From Hymenobacter aranciens (lineage in GTDB: Bacteria; Bacteroidota; Bacteroidia; Cytophagales; Hymenobacteraceae), in the NCBI RefSeq assembly GCF_030580865.1, contig NZ_JAUQSY010000020.1:1-64000 (forward strand): a stretch of DNA of 64,000 bases, written 5' to 3'. This document shows positions 15,578-24,600 of this stretch, piece by piece; the first letter of the stretch is position 1, and each line of letters opens with the position of its first letter. The position numbers were made by a program, and so were the translations under genes. Under the pieces are notes generated by a model that searched no databases, was not told the DNA's origin, and saw only the letters and a program-made list of their open reading frames with translations.

Positions 15578-17506
15578 ATGTCTACCGAACTCTCTCCCCT
15601 CACCATTCTGCAAGAACACTGGGGCCACCAGGCCTTTCGGCCCGGGCAGGAGGAGATAATAAACTCGGTGCTGAACGGTAAGGATACGCTGGCGCTGCTG
15701 CCCACGGGCGGCGGCAAAAGCATCTGCTTTCAGGTGCCGGCGCTGGCGCGGCCGGGCATCTGCATCGTGGTGTCGCCGCTGATTGCGCTGATGAAGGACC
15801 AGGTGGAAAACCTGCGCAAGCGCGGGCTGCGGGCCGAGGCCATCTACGCGGGCATGAGCCACCAGGAAATCGACCACGCGCTGGACAACTGCGTGTATGG
15901 GCGCAATGTGAAGTTTCTGTACGTGAGCCCGGAGCGGCTGCTGACGGAATTGTTCCAAGTGCGGGTGCGGAAGATGAACGTGGGGCTACTGGCCGTGGAC
16001 GAGGCCCACTGCCTCTCGCAGTGGGGCTATGATTTTCGGCCGCCTTATTTGCGCATTGCGGAGTTGCGCACGCTGCTGCCCGAAAGCATACCCGTAATTG
16101 CCCTCACGGCCACAGCCACGGCGCAGGTAGCCGCCGACATCGTGGAGAAGCTGGAGTTCCGCCCGGGCTTCGGGGTGTTTCGGCAGAGCTTTGCGCGGCC
16201 GAAACTATCTTACTCCGTGTTGCATACCGAGGACAAAATGCGGCGACTGCTGGAGGTGCTACGCGGTGTGGGGCCTAATAAAACGGGCATCGTGTATGCC
16301 CGCACGCGGCGGCAGACGGAGGACACGGCGGCGTTTCTGCAGCAGCACAAGTTTCCGGCGGCGGCGTATCACGCGGGCTTAGCCCCGGAGCGGCGCACGA
16401 AGGTGCAGCAGGACTGGATTGAGGATAGAACCCGCGTCATCGTGGCTACTAACGCCTTCGGAATGGGCATCGACAAGCCCGATGTGCGGCTGGTGGCCCA
16501 TCTCGACGCGCCCGACACGCTGGAGGCCTACTATCAGGAGGCGGGGCGCGCCGGGCGCGACGGGCAGTACGCCTTCGCCGTGGTGCTGGCGGGCCCCAGC
16601 GATGCCGACGAGGCCCGGCGGCGCACCACGCAGGCCTTCCCGCCGCTCGACACAGTGCGGCGCGTGTACCAGGCGCTGGCCAACTACTCGCGCACGGCCG
16701 TGGGCGGCGGCGAGCTGGCGGCGTTCGACTTCGACATTCAGCAGTTTGCCGAAACCTACCGCATCCGGGCGGTGGACGCCCATAATTCGCTCAGGATTCT
16801 GGCCCGCGAGGGGTTTATTCAGGTGAACGAGGCAGTGAACACGCCAGCGCGGGTACATCTGATTATGGGACACCAGGATTTGTACGCCTTCCAGGTGGCC
16901 AATGCGCAGCACGACCAACTTATCAAAGCACTACTGCGGCTGCACGGGGGCGAGCTGTTCGTGGGCTTTCAGGCCATTTCGGAGAATAGCCTGGCCACGC
17001 ACCTGCGGCGGAGCGTGACGGAGGTGCGGCAGCAGCTGCGCTACCTGCACACGGCGGGCATTCTGCATTACCAGGCCCGGCAGGAGTCGCCGCAGGCCAT
17101 GTTTATCACCCAGCGCTACGACTCGGCCAAGCTGCCGCTGGACGAGCCGCGCCTGAAGGCTGCCCGCGAGCTGGCCCAGCACAAAACCAGCGCCGTGATT
17201 CACTACGTGGCGGGCACGCGCTGTCGGCAACAGCTATTGTTAGAATACTTTGACGAAGCCAACCCGGCGCGCTGCGGCGTGTGCGACGTGTGCCTGGCCG
17301 CCAAAAAGGCCGAGAAGGCGGCGACCGACGCGGCGGCGTGGCGCCCGCGCTTGCTGGAACTATTGAAAGACGCGCCGCAAACCCCAAAGGAGCTGCTGGC
17401 GCAGTTTGCGCCCCAGGAGGCCACGGCCGCCACGGCAGCGTTGCGGGAACTGGTAGATTTGGGGGAGCTGAACTACGCGGCCGACGGACGCTTGCGTGTC
17501 AATTAA
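15578..17506 (+). CDS. recQ: ATP-dependent DNA helicase RecQ
   Basis: A 642-aa SF2 helicase from MSTELSPLTILQEHW. Walker A is LLPTGGGKSICFQ, the DEAH box DEAHCLSQWGYDFRP, motif III ALTATAT and motif VI QEAGRAGRDG. The RQC zinc site is present (CRQQLLLEYF, then CGVCDVCLA), followed by a short winged-helix-like C-terminus (LLKDAPQTPKELLAQF). A classical HRDC domain is not evident. RecQ unwinds 3'-5' and acts in recombination and fork repair. It may be relevant that long inverted repeats flank this gene on both sides. Confidence 0.95.
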   Translation: MSTELSPLTILQEHWGHQAFRPGQEEIINSVLNGKDTLALLPTGGGKSICFQVPALARPGICIVVSPLIALMKDQVENLRKRGLRAEAIYAGMSHQEIDHALDNCVYGRNVKFLYVSPERLLTELFQVRVRKMNVGLLAVDEAHCLSQWGYDFRPPYLRIAELRTLLPESIPVIALTATATAQVAADIVEKLEFRPGFGVFRQSFARPKLSYSVLHTEDKMRRLLEVLRGVGPNKTGIVYARTRRQTEDTAAFLQQHKFPAAAYHAGLAPERRTKVQQDWIEDRTRVIVATNAFGMGIDKPDVRLVAHLDAPDTLEAYYQEAGRAGRDGQYAFAVVLAGPSDADEARRRTTQAFPPLDTVRRVYQALANYSRTAVGGGELAAFDFDIQQFAETYRIRAVDAHNSLRILAREGFIQVNEAVNTPARVHLIMGHQDLYAFQVANAQHDQLIKALLRLHGGELFVGFQAISENSLATHLRRSVTEVRQQLRYLHTAGILHYQARQESPQAMFITQRYDSAKLPLDEPRLKAARELAQHKTSAVIHYVAGTRCRQQLLLEYFDEANPARCGVCDVCLAAKKAEKAATDAAAWRPRLLELLKDAPQTPKELLAQFAPQEATAATAALRELVDLGELNYAADGRLRVN

Positions 17507-17583
17507 TAATGAGCAATTAACAATCACGCAGGACGCATCCTCAATTGCTGATTGCTCATTGTTAATTGCTCATTATTAATTGA
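17499..17583. terminator. 26-bp perfect inverted repeat between recQ and rhodanese
   Basis: Arms 17499-17524 and 17558-17583 are exact inverted copies (TCAATTAATAATGAGC at the outer end), AT-rich and separated by 33 bp. The left arm includes the recQ stop codon, and the right arm ends 1 bp before the stop of the convergent rhodanese gene. It may terminate both transcripts or be a small mobile element. Confidence 0.7.
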
Positions 17584-17584
17584 C

Positions 17585-17875
17585 CTAATACGCTGTGATG
17601 CCGCCCAGCAGGTTGCGCACGTTGGTGAAGCCTTGGCTGGTCAGGAAAGCCTTGGCCTGGGCCGAGCGGCCGCCGCCTTTGCAGTGCACGATGATTTCCT
17701 GGTCTTTGAGCTCTTCAAGGTCATCGAGCTTGTCGGGGAGGGTACCCAGGGGGATGTTCTGGCTGCCGGGAATAGCGCGCTCTTCGTGCTCCCAGGTTTC
17801 GCGCACGTCGATGATGGTGGGGGTTTCGCCGGCTTGCTGGCGCTGCTGGAGTTCGGCGGGGGTGATGTCGGCCAT
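17585..17875 (-). CDS. rhodanese-like sulfurtransferase
   Basis: A 96-aa single-domain rhodanese from MADITPAELQQRQQAGE. It shows IIDVRETWEHEE, the AIPGSQNIPLG motif and the active-site loop HCKGGGRSAQA with catalytic Cys. The size fits GlpE/PspE-type proteins that move sulfane sulfur in the cytoplasm. Transcribed alone and convergent with recQ. An ATG 42 bp upstream is less likely because the conserved fold starts at MADI. Confidence 0.9.
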   Translation of the reverse strand: MADITPAELQQRQQAGETPTIIDVRETWEHEERAIPGSQNIPLGTLPDKLDDLEELKDQEIIVHCKGGGRSAQAKAFLTSQGFTNVRNLLGGITAY

Positions 17876-18027
17876 GATGGTTGGGGTAATGGAATGATAA
17901 AAGATGGATGGGAACAAAGGTCGGCACCGGGGAATTGTTTTGGGCGGTGGCGCGGTTTGCGCGGGAACGCGGCCGGGCGCCAGGGCCGTTTCCTCACTCC
18001 TTCATCTTACCTCTCCGTCGGCTTCCG

Positions 18028-18035
18028 TACCTTTG
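18028..18035 (+). promoter_or_regulatory. -7 box TACCTTTG
   Basis: An exact TAnnTTTG match 23 bp before the endonuclease start codon, giving a predicted leader of less than 20 nt. Confidence 0.55.
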
Positions 18036-18058
18036 TTGTTTCCCTCCCTGTCAACTTT

Positions 18059-20392
18059 ATGAAAAAACTCTTCTTTGCGCTGCTACTGAGCCTGCCGCTG
18101 TTGCCGGCGGCGGCCCAGACGTTTCCACCCGTGCCAGCCTTTCCGCCGGCCGCTTTGCAAGGCCAGGCCCTGCGCGACTGGCTGCGCACCAACTGGTATG
18201 ATGGCAAGCGCAACGTGCTGAGCTACGGCCAGGCGCGGGCCAAGATGTATAACTACGCCGACAACTACAACAACTCGGTGACCTGCGTGTACTCGGGCTA
18301 TAACACGCCGGTGCCGCTGAATTTCAACAGCTCCAGCACCAGCTCGGCGGCCAACATCAACTGCGAGCACACGATTCCGCAGTCGTGGTTCAGTGAAGTC
18401 CCCCGCATGGTGTCGGATATGCACCACCTCTATCCCACGTATATTCAGTGGAACTCGAACCGGGGCAACAACCCTTTCTTCGAGATTCCGGATGCTAATG
18501 GGACGACCTGGATGCGCAACACCACCAGCCAGACCACCATTCCCACTACCAACATCGACGAGTATAGCGAGGCCACCCGCTCGCAGTTTGAGCCCCGGGA
18601 GGACCACAAGGGCAACGTGGCCCGCACGGCCTTCTACTTCTACACCATGCACGAAGGGCAGCCGCAGCTGGCCGCTACCGGGCACCAGAGCATCACCTCG
18701 CTGGCCGATTTGGCCACCTTGTACCAGTGGCACCTGGCCGACCCGGTGGATGCCCGCGAGCGTGAGCGCAACCGCCGCGTGGCCGCCAGCCAGGGCAACT
18801 ATAACCCCTTCATCGAGTACCCGGAGCTGGCGGCGCTGGCCTATGGCCTCACCCCTACCGGCCCGGTTATCACCTTCGCCGGCGCTACGGGCAGCATTGC
18901 CGAGGGCAACAGCGGCACCCGCACCTACACGCTGACGTTGAACGTGGCCCCGGCCCCGGCTGCTGCCCTCACGGTGCAGGTGGCGCTGAACGCGGCGGCC
19001 TCGACGGCTACCAATGGCTCGGATTTCACCTTCACCTCGCCTGCTACGGTGACTTTTGCGGCCGGGCAGACTTCGGCTACTACTACCATCACCATCAACG
19101 GCGACACGCAGCCGGAGCTGGATGAGACGGTTATCCTGAATCTGACCACGCCCGGCACCGGCGCCAGCATTGGCAGCCCAGCTACCCACACGCTCACCAT
19201 CACCAACGACGACGGCGCGGCTCCGGCCCTGGCCTTTGCCAGCGCTACGGGCGCCATTGCCGAAGGCAACAGCGGCACCAGCACGCACACCGTGAACGTG
19301 ACCCTGAGCAATGCCTCCGGCATCACCTTCCCGCTCACGCTGCCCGTGACGGTGGACGCCACCTCGACCGCCACCTCCCCGGCCGACTACACCCTCGACA
19401 CACCGCTGCTGACCTTTGCCAGCGCCGCGGCACTTACGCAGGCCATCACGGTGACCGTGGTGGGCGACACCAACCCCGAGCCCACCGAGACTGTGGTGCT
19501 GCACCTGGGTGCTCCGTCGGCCGCTGGCGTGGTGCTGGGCACGCCCAGCACTTACACGCTGAACATCACCAACGACGACGCCAACCCCACGGGCACGCCC
19601 TGCTCGCGTCTGTTTTTCACGCAGTATGCCGAGGCCTCGGCCGGCAATAACAAAGCGCTGGAGTTCTTCAACCCCAGCCAGGTGACCATCGACCTGACGG
19701 GCAAGCGCATTGAGCTGTTTGCCAACGGCGCTACGACGCCCACCAACACGCTGGCCCTGACGGGCACGCTGGCTCCCGGCGCCACCTACGTCGTTACCAA
19801 CAGCGGCTCGACCGATGCCGGCTTGATTGCGGCCAGCAACATCACCAGCAACGTGACGTTCTTCAACGGCAACGACGCCATCGTGCTTTTCGATGGCACC
19901 GACACGCTCGACATCATCGGGGTAGTGGGGCAGTCGCCCACGGAGTGGACCACCGCCGGCGGCGGCTCGACCCTCAACAACACGCTGGTGCGCCTGCCCG
20001 CCACCGAGATGGGCGGCAACTGGAACGGCCCCAACGGCAGCATCACCTGGACCAGCGGCGGCGTGGATATCTACACCGGCTTCGGCTCCTACACCAGCAT
20101 TGCCTGCGTGGTGACGGGCACCCGCACGCCCTCGGTGCTGCGCAAGGGCCTGGAGATTTACCCCAACCCCGCCACCGAAAGCGTGCGCCTGCGCCTGCCG
20201 GCCGTGGCTGGCACGCTGGCCGCCACCGTGGAAGTGCTCGACCCGCTGGGCCGCGTGGTGCGCGCGCGCCCGGCCAACATCGGCGCCGCCGATGCCGTGC
20301 TGGTGGACCTGCGCGGCCTGGCCGCGGGCCTCTACGCCGTGCGCGTGACCACCGGCGCGGTGCAGTACACCGGCCGCCTGGTGCTGCGCTAG
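18059..20392 (+). CDS. secreted endonuclease I (EndA/NucM) with Calx-beta, lamin-tail and T9SS domains
   Basis: A 777-aa protein. The signal peptide is MKKLFFALLLSLPLLPAAAQ. Residues about 30-250 are an endonuclease I domain: NCEHTIPQSWF holds the catalytic His, followed by MVSDMHHLYPT and NSNRGNNPF. Two Calx-beta domains follow (both with GSIAEGNSGT- or GAIAEGNSGT-type starts and TITNDD ends, about 270-380 and 390-515). Next is a lamin-tail-like domain (ALEFFNPSQVTIDLTG onward, about 520-680), and finally a T9SS sorting domain (LEIYPNPATESVRLRLP, GLAAGLYAVRVTTG). It should degrade extracellular DNA. The longer in-frame ORF upstream is not used because the signal peptide defines the start. 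Confidence 0.9.
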   Translation: MKKLFFALLLSLPLLPAAAQTFPPVPAFPPAALQGQALRDWLRTNWYDGKRNVLSYGQARAKMYNYADNYNNSVTCVYSGYNTPVPLNFNSSSTSSAANINCEHTIPQSWFSEVPRMVSDMHHLYPTYIQWNSNRGNNPFFEIPDANGTTWMRNTTSQTTIPTTNIDEYSEATRSQFEPREDHKGNVARTAFYFYTMHEGQPQLAATGHQSITSLADLATLYQWHLADPVDARERERNRRVAASQGNYNPFIEYPELAALAYGLTPTGPVITFAGATGSIAEGNSGTRTYTLTLNVAPAPAAALTVQVALNAAASTATNGSDFTFTSPATVTFAAGQTSATTTITINGDTQPELDETVILNLTTPGTGASIGSPATHTLTITNDDGAAPALAFASATGAIAEGNSGTSTHTVNVTLSNASGITFPLTLPVTVDATSTATSPADYTLDTPLLTFASAAALTQAITVTVVGDTNPEPTETVVLHLGAPSAAGVVLGTPSTYTLNITNDDANPTGTPCSRLFFTQYAEASAGNNKALEFFNPSQVTIDLTGKRIELFANGATTPTNTLALTGTLAPGATYVVTNSGSTDAGLIAASNITSNVTFFNGNDAIVLFDGTDTLDIIGVVGQSPTEWTTAGGGSTLNNTLVRLPATEMGGNWNGPNGSITWTSGGVDIYTGFGSYTSIACVVTGTRTPSVLRKGLEIYPNPATESVRLRLPAVAGTLAATVEVLDPLGRVVRARPANIGAADAVLVDLRGLAAGLYAVRVTTGAVQYTGRLVLR

Positions 20393-20417
20393 GCGCGGTC
20401 GCTTCCGTCGATTTCCT

Positions 20418-20450
20418 CAAAAGCCCTGGCCTCCGTGGTCAGGGCTTTTT
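20418..20450 (+). terminator. intrinsic terminator
   Basis: AAAAGCCCTG and CAGGGCTTTTT pair just after the endonuclease gene. Confidence 0.85.
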
Positions 20451-20553
20451 GTTTGGGCGGCGGGCGGGCGGCGGATGCCGCCCCCGGGGTAGCAGCCGGA
20501 AAAGCAGTGGCTACGACTGGCAGCGGCCTTGTGACGGCCTTCCTGAAGCGTCA

Positions 20554-20889
20554 GGCAATTGCCGACGAGTATTTGGCAATTGCCTACTGACACTTGGCAA
20601 TTGCCGGCAAGCACTTGGCAATCGCCGGCAAGCATTTGGCAACTGCCTACTGACGCTTGACAATTGCCTGGAAGCACTTGGCAATCGCCGAATGCTTCGA
20701 GGCAATTGCCGACGAGTGTTTGGCAATTGCCGGCAACCATTTAGCAATTGCCAAATACGACTTGGCGATTGCCGGCTGGTACTTGGCAATTGCCGGCAAG
20801 CATTTGGCAATCGCCAAGTAGCGGCCGGCGATTGCCAAATGCTTGTTGGCAGTTGCCAAATGCTCGTCGGCAGCTGCTGGGAGCTGGCG
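20554..20889. repeat. 16-unit tandem array, exact 21-bp period, GGCAATTGCC core
   Basis: Sixteen 10-bp cores at or near the palindrome GGCAATTGCC occur at exact 21-bp steps (20554, 20575 ... 20869), each followed by an 11-bp spacer. Core variants stay near-palindromic (GGCAATCGCC, GGCGATTGCC, GGCAGTTGCC). Spacers fall into a few types (GGCAAGCATTT, GACGAGTNTTT, TACTGACNCTT). Some appear reversed, for example GAATGCTTCGA and AAATGCTTGTT, yet the 21-bp register is kept. Because 21 is a multiple of three, several frames are open through it; none has a sensible start or product. It lies between convergent endonuclease and gntK genes. Confidence 0.95.
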
Positions 20890-20901
20890 GGCGAATGGGG
20901 C

Positions 20902-21432
20902 TTAGGCTACCATCACCGGCTGGCCGAGGTGGGCGACGATGGTGGCCACGGCAGCGGCCGCGGGCAGCTCGAGGGGAACGCGCAGGCCGTAGGCAGGGCG
21001 CTCCAGGGTGCTGAGCTGCGAGGCCAGCATCTGGGCCTTCATGTAGTGGCCCTTGCGGGCAGTGAGGCGGGCTTCGAGCACGGCGTCGGGACCGTCGAGG
21101 AAGGCCCACTGCAGGGGGCGGGCGGCCTGGCTTTGGAGGGTGGCGCGGTAGGCTTCGCGCAGGGCGGAGCAGGCGAGCACGGCGCCGCCCGCCCGTTGCC
21201 ACTCGGCCACGGCGGCGGCCAGGGTGGCGAGCCAGCCGGCGCGGTCGGCATCGGTGAGGGGGATGCCGGCGGCCATCTTTTTGACGTTGGCGGCGGGGTG
21301 GAAATCGTCGCCGTCGTGAAACGGCAGGTGCAGGCGTGCGGCCAGCAGCTCGCCCACCGTAGTTTTGCCGCTGCCCGACACGCCCATGACAATGATAACG
21401 TTACCGGGAAGGGGGGCGGCGGGCATAGGCAT
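20902..21432 (-). CDS. gntK: gluconokinase
   Basis: From MPMPAAPLPGNVIIVMGVSG the protein has 176 residues, the usual GntK size. The P-loop is GVSGSGKTT, followed by HDGDDFHPAANVKKMAAG and IPLTDADRAGWL, which are typical of the family, then ACSALREAYR and the lid region with KGHYMKAQMLASQ. It phosphorylates gluconate to 6-phosphogluconate. No gluconate transporter is next to it. The 3' end lies 12 bp from the 21-bp repeat array. Confidence 0.92.
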   Translation of the reverse strand: MPMPAAPLPGNVIIVMGVSGSGKTTVGELLAARLHLPFHDGDDFHPAANVKKMAAGIPLTDADRAGWLATLAAAVAEWQRAGGAVLACSALREAYRATLQSQAARPLQWAFLDGPDAVLEARLTARKGHYMKAQMLASQLSTLERPAYGLRVPLELPAAAAVATIVAHLGQPVMVA

Positions 21433-21540
21433 TGGGCGGGTGGCGAGGCAAGAGGAACAGACCGGCAGGCAGCCCGGGGCAAGGGCCAGGAACACCAACG
21501 GCGGGCGCGGGCATTTGTTCAGCTTCGCCCCGAAAAACAA

Positions 21541-21574
21541 AAGCCCCGCCGCCAACACTGTGGCGACGGGGCTT
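21541..21574 (-). terminator. terminator of the giant T9SS gene
   Basis: AAGCCCCGCCGCCA pairs with TGGCGACGGGGCTT (one mismatch) around a 6-nt loop, 30 bp after the minus-strand stop codon. Confidence 0.75.
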
Positions 21575-21603
21575 GCGGAGTGGTCAGCGCCTAAGCGCGG
21601 GAC

Positions 21604-24600
21604 TTAGTCCACCGTCAGACGCTTGTAGACCGTGGTGGTGCCGGCCTGCAGGCGCACCAGGTACACGCCCGAGGCCACGTGGTGCAGGTCGAGCTCGGTG
21701 CGGGCGCCGCTGGCCGGCAGGGCCAGCAAGTGCTGCTGTACCGTCTGGCCGAGGGCGTTGAGCAGCGTCAGCTCGACCTTGCTGGCCCCGGCGATGGCCG
21801 GCACCTGCACGGTGCAGGTGCTGTGCGCGGGGTTGGGATACACCAGCACGGCGGCCGTGAGGGCGGCCGAAGCCGTGGCCGTGATGGTAACCGTGACGGC
21901 GGCCGAGGCAGCCGAAGCGCAGCCCGTGGCCGAGGTGGTGACGACCGTGTAGCTGCCGTTGCTGGCGGCCGAGGTCACCACGTAGGTCGGGCCGGTGGCG
22001 CCGGGGATGGCCGTCGGGCCGAAGTACCACTGATTGCCGGTAGCGGCGCTGCTGGTGAGCGTGCCAGCGGGGCTCTGGGTGATAACCGGGGTGGCCGGCA
22101 GGGGCTCAACGGTGACGGCCGTGGCGGCCGAGGTGGCCGAACAGCCGGCCGCGGTGGTGCCCACTACGGTGTAGCTGCCGCCGGCCGTGGCGGTGATGCT
22201 GGCCGTGGTGGCGCCGTTGCTCCAGAGGTAGGTGTCGGCGCCGCTGGCCGTGAGCACCACGCTGCCACCCTGGCAGAAGCTCGTGGCGCCGGCGGCGGCA
22301 ATGCTCACCGTGGGCACGGCATTGATGGTGGCCACCACGGCCGTGCGCGGGCCCTCGCAGCCACTGGCCGATGCGGCGCTCACGTAGTACGTGGTGGTGG
22401 CGTTGAGCACGGGAGTGGTGTAGGTGGCCGCCGCCGCGCCGTTGATGGGCGTGCCGCCGATGGCCTGGGTGTACCACATGTAAGTGCCGCCCGTGGGCGT
22501 GCCGCTGGCCGTGAGGGTGAGGCTGCCGGGGCCGCAGTTAGCGGTGGGCGTAGCGACGCTGGGGGCAGCGGGCAGCGGGTTCACCGTGACGGTGGTGGCT
22601 ACCGGGGCGGCCACGCAGCCGGCGGCTACGGTGCCGGTCACGGTGTAGGTGCCGCTGGTGCTCACGGTGATGCTGGCCGTGGTGGCCCCGGTGCTCCAGG
22701 TGTAGAAGTTGGCGCCGGTGGCCGTGAGGACCACGCTGCCGCCCTGGCAGAAGCTGGTGGGGCTCGTGGTCGTCACCGTCACCACCGGCAGGGCGCTGAT
22801 GGTGGCTACCACGGCCGTGCGGGGGCTTTCGCAGCCGCCGGTGCCCACCACGCTCACGTAGTAGGTGGTGGTGGCGTTGAGCACGGGGGTGGTGTAGCTG
22901 CCGCCGCTGACGCCGGCAATGGCCGTGCCGCCCGTGGCCGTGGGGTACCAGGCGTAGGTGGTGCCGGTGGGGGCGCCGCTGGCCGAGAGGGTGAGGCTAC
23001 CGGCGGCGCAGCTGGCCGCGCCGGTGGTGGCGGGGGCGGCGGGCGTCGGGTTCACCGTCACGGTGGTGGCGGCCGAGGTGGCCGGGCAACCGGCGGCGCT
23101 GGTGCCCGTCACAGAGTAGCTGCCGCTGGTGCTCACGGTGATGCTGGCCGTGGTGGCGCCGGTGCTCCACTGGTAGGTAGCGACGCCGCTGGCCGTCAGG
23201 GTTACCGAGCCCCCCGAGCAGAAGGTCGTGGGGCCGGCGGCGGCAATGCTCACTGTGGGCACGGCGTTGATGGTGGCTACCACGGCCGTGCGCGGGCTCT
23301 GGCAGCCGCTGGCCGACACCGTGCTCACGTAGTACGTGGTGGTGGCCGCGAGGCTGGGGGTGGTGTAGCTGGCCGCCGTGGCGCCGCCGATGGCCGTGCC
23401 GCCGGTGGCCTGGGTGTACCAGGCGTAGCTGCCGCCGGTGAGCGTGCCGCTGGCATTCAGCACCACGTTGCCGGGGCCGCAGTTGGCGGCAGGGGTTGTG
23501 GTGGGGGCGCTGGGCAGGGGGTTCACGGTCACGGTAGTGGCCGTCGAGGTGGCCGGGCAGCCGGCGGTGCTGGCACCGGTGACGGTGTAACTGCCGCTGG
23601 TGGTTACGGTGATGGTGCGGGTAGTAGCGCCGGTGCTCCACACGTAGGAGTTGGCGCCGTTGGCCGTCAGCACCACGCTGCCGCCCTGGCAGAAATCCAC
23701 GGGGCCGCTGGCGTCAATTTCTACCAGGGGCACTGCGTTGATGGTAGCAACTACTTCCGAGCGGGGGCCTTCGCAGCCGCCGCTGGTGAGGGCGCTCACG
23801 AAGTACGGCGTGGTGGCCGTCAGGCTGGGCGTGGTATAGTTGGTGGCAAGGGTCACAACAACGGGCGTCCCCCCCGTTGGCTGGGTGTACCAGGCGTAGG
23901 TGCCGCCGGCGGGGGCGCCGCTGGCCGTCAGGGTCACGCTGCCCGTACCGCAGCGGCTGGCCGGCGTGGTGATGGGGGCGCTGGGCAGGGGCGTCACGGT
24001 TACCACGGTGGCGGCCGAAGTGGCCGAGCAGCCGGCGGCGCTGGTGCCCGTCACGGCGTAGCTGCCGCCGGTGGTCACGGTGATGCTCGGGGCCGTCGAG
24101 CCGTTGCTCCACTGGTAGGTAGCGGCGCCGCTGGCCGTGAGCACCACGCTGCCGCCCTGGCAGAAGGTGGTCGAGGTAGTCGTGCTGATGGTCACCACCG
24201 GAACGGCGTTGATGACGGCCGACACGAGGGTGCGCGGGCCCTGACAGGCCGCGTTGCCGCTGCCCGTGCTGATGGCTACATAATAAGGAGTGGTAACCGA
24301 GAGGCTGGGCGTAGTGTAGGTGGCCGCCGTGGCGCCGGCAATGGCCGTGCCGCCGGTGGCCTGGGTGTACCAGGCGTAGGTGCCGCCCGCAGGGGCGCCG
24401 CTGGCCGTCAGCGTCAGGCTGCCCGCGCCGCAGCGGCTGGCGGGCGTCGTCGCCGTGGTGGGGGTGTACTGCACGCAGTAGGGCGTGGTGCCCGTGATGG
24501 TGCCGCCCTGGGTGCTCACCACTACCGGCCCGCTGGTGGCGCCGGCCGGCACGGTGAAGGTCAGCGTCGTGCCGCCCGCGCCCACCGTCACGCCCGCGAT

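Noticed and set aside
20511..20859. Long open frames on both strands through the 21-bp array
   Set aside because: They arise because the period is a multiple of three; repeats are read equally well in several frames, and none has a credible start, signal or domain.
20554..20889. CRISPR array
   Set aside because: The unit is only 21 bp, the spacers are 11 bp and themselves repeated, and no cas gene is present.
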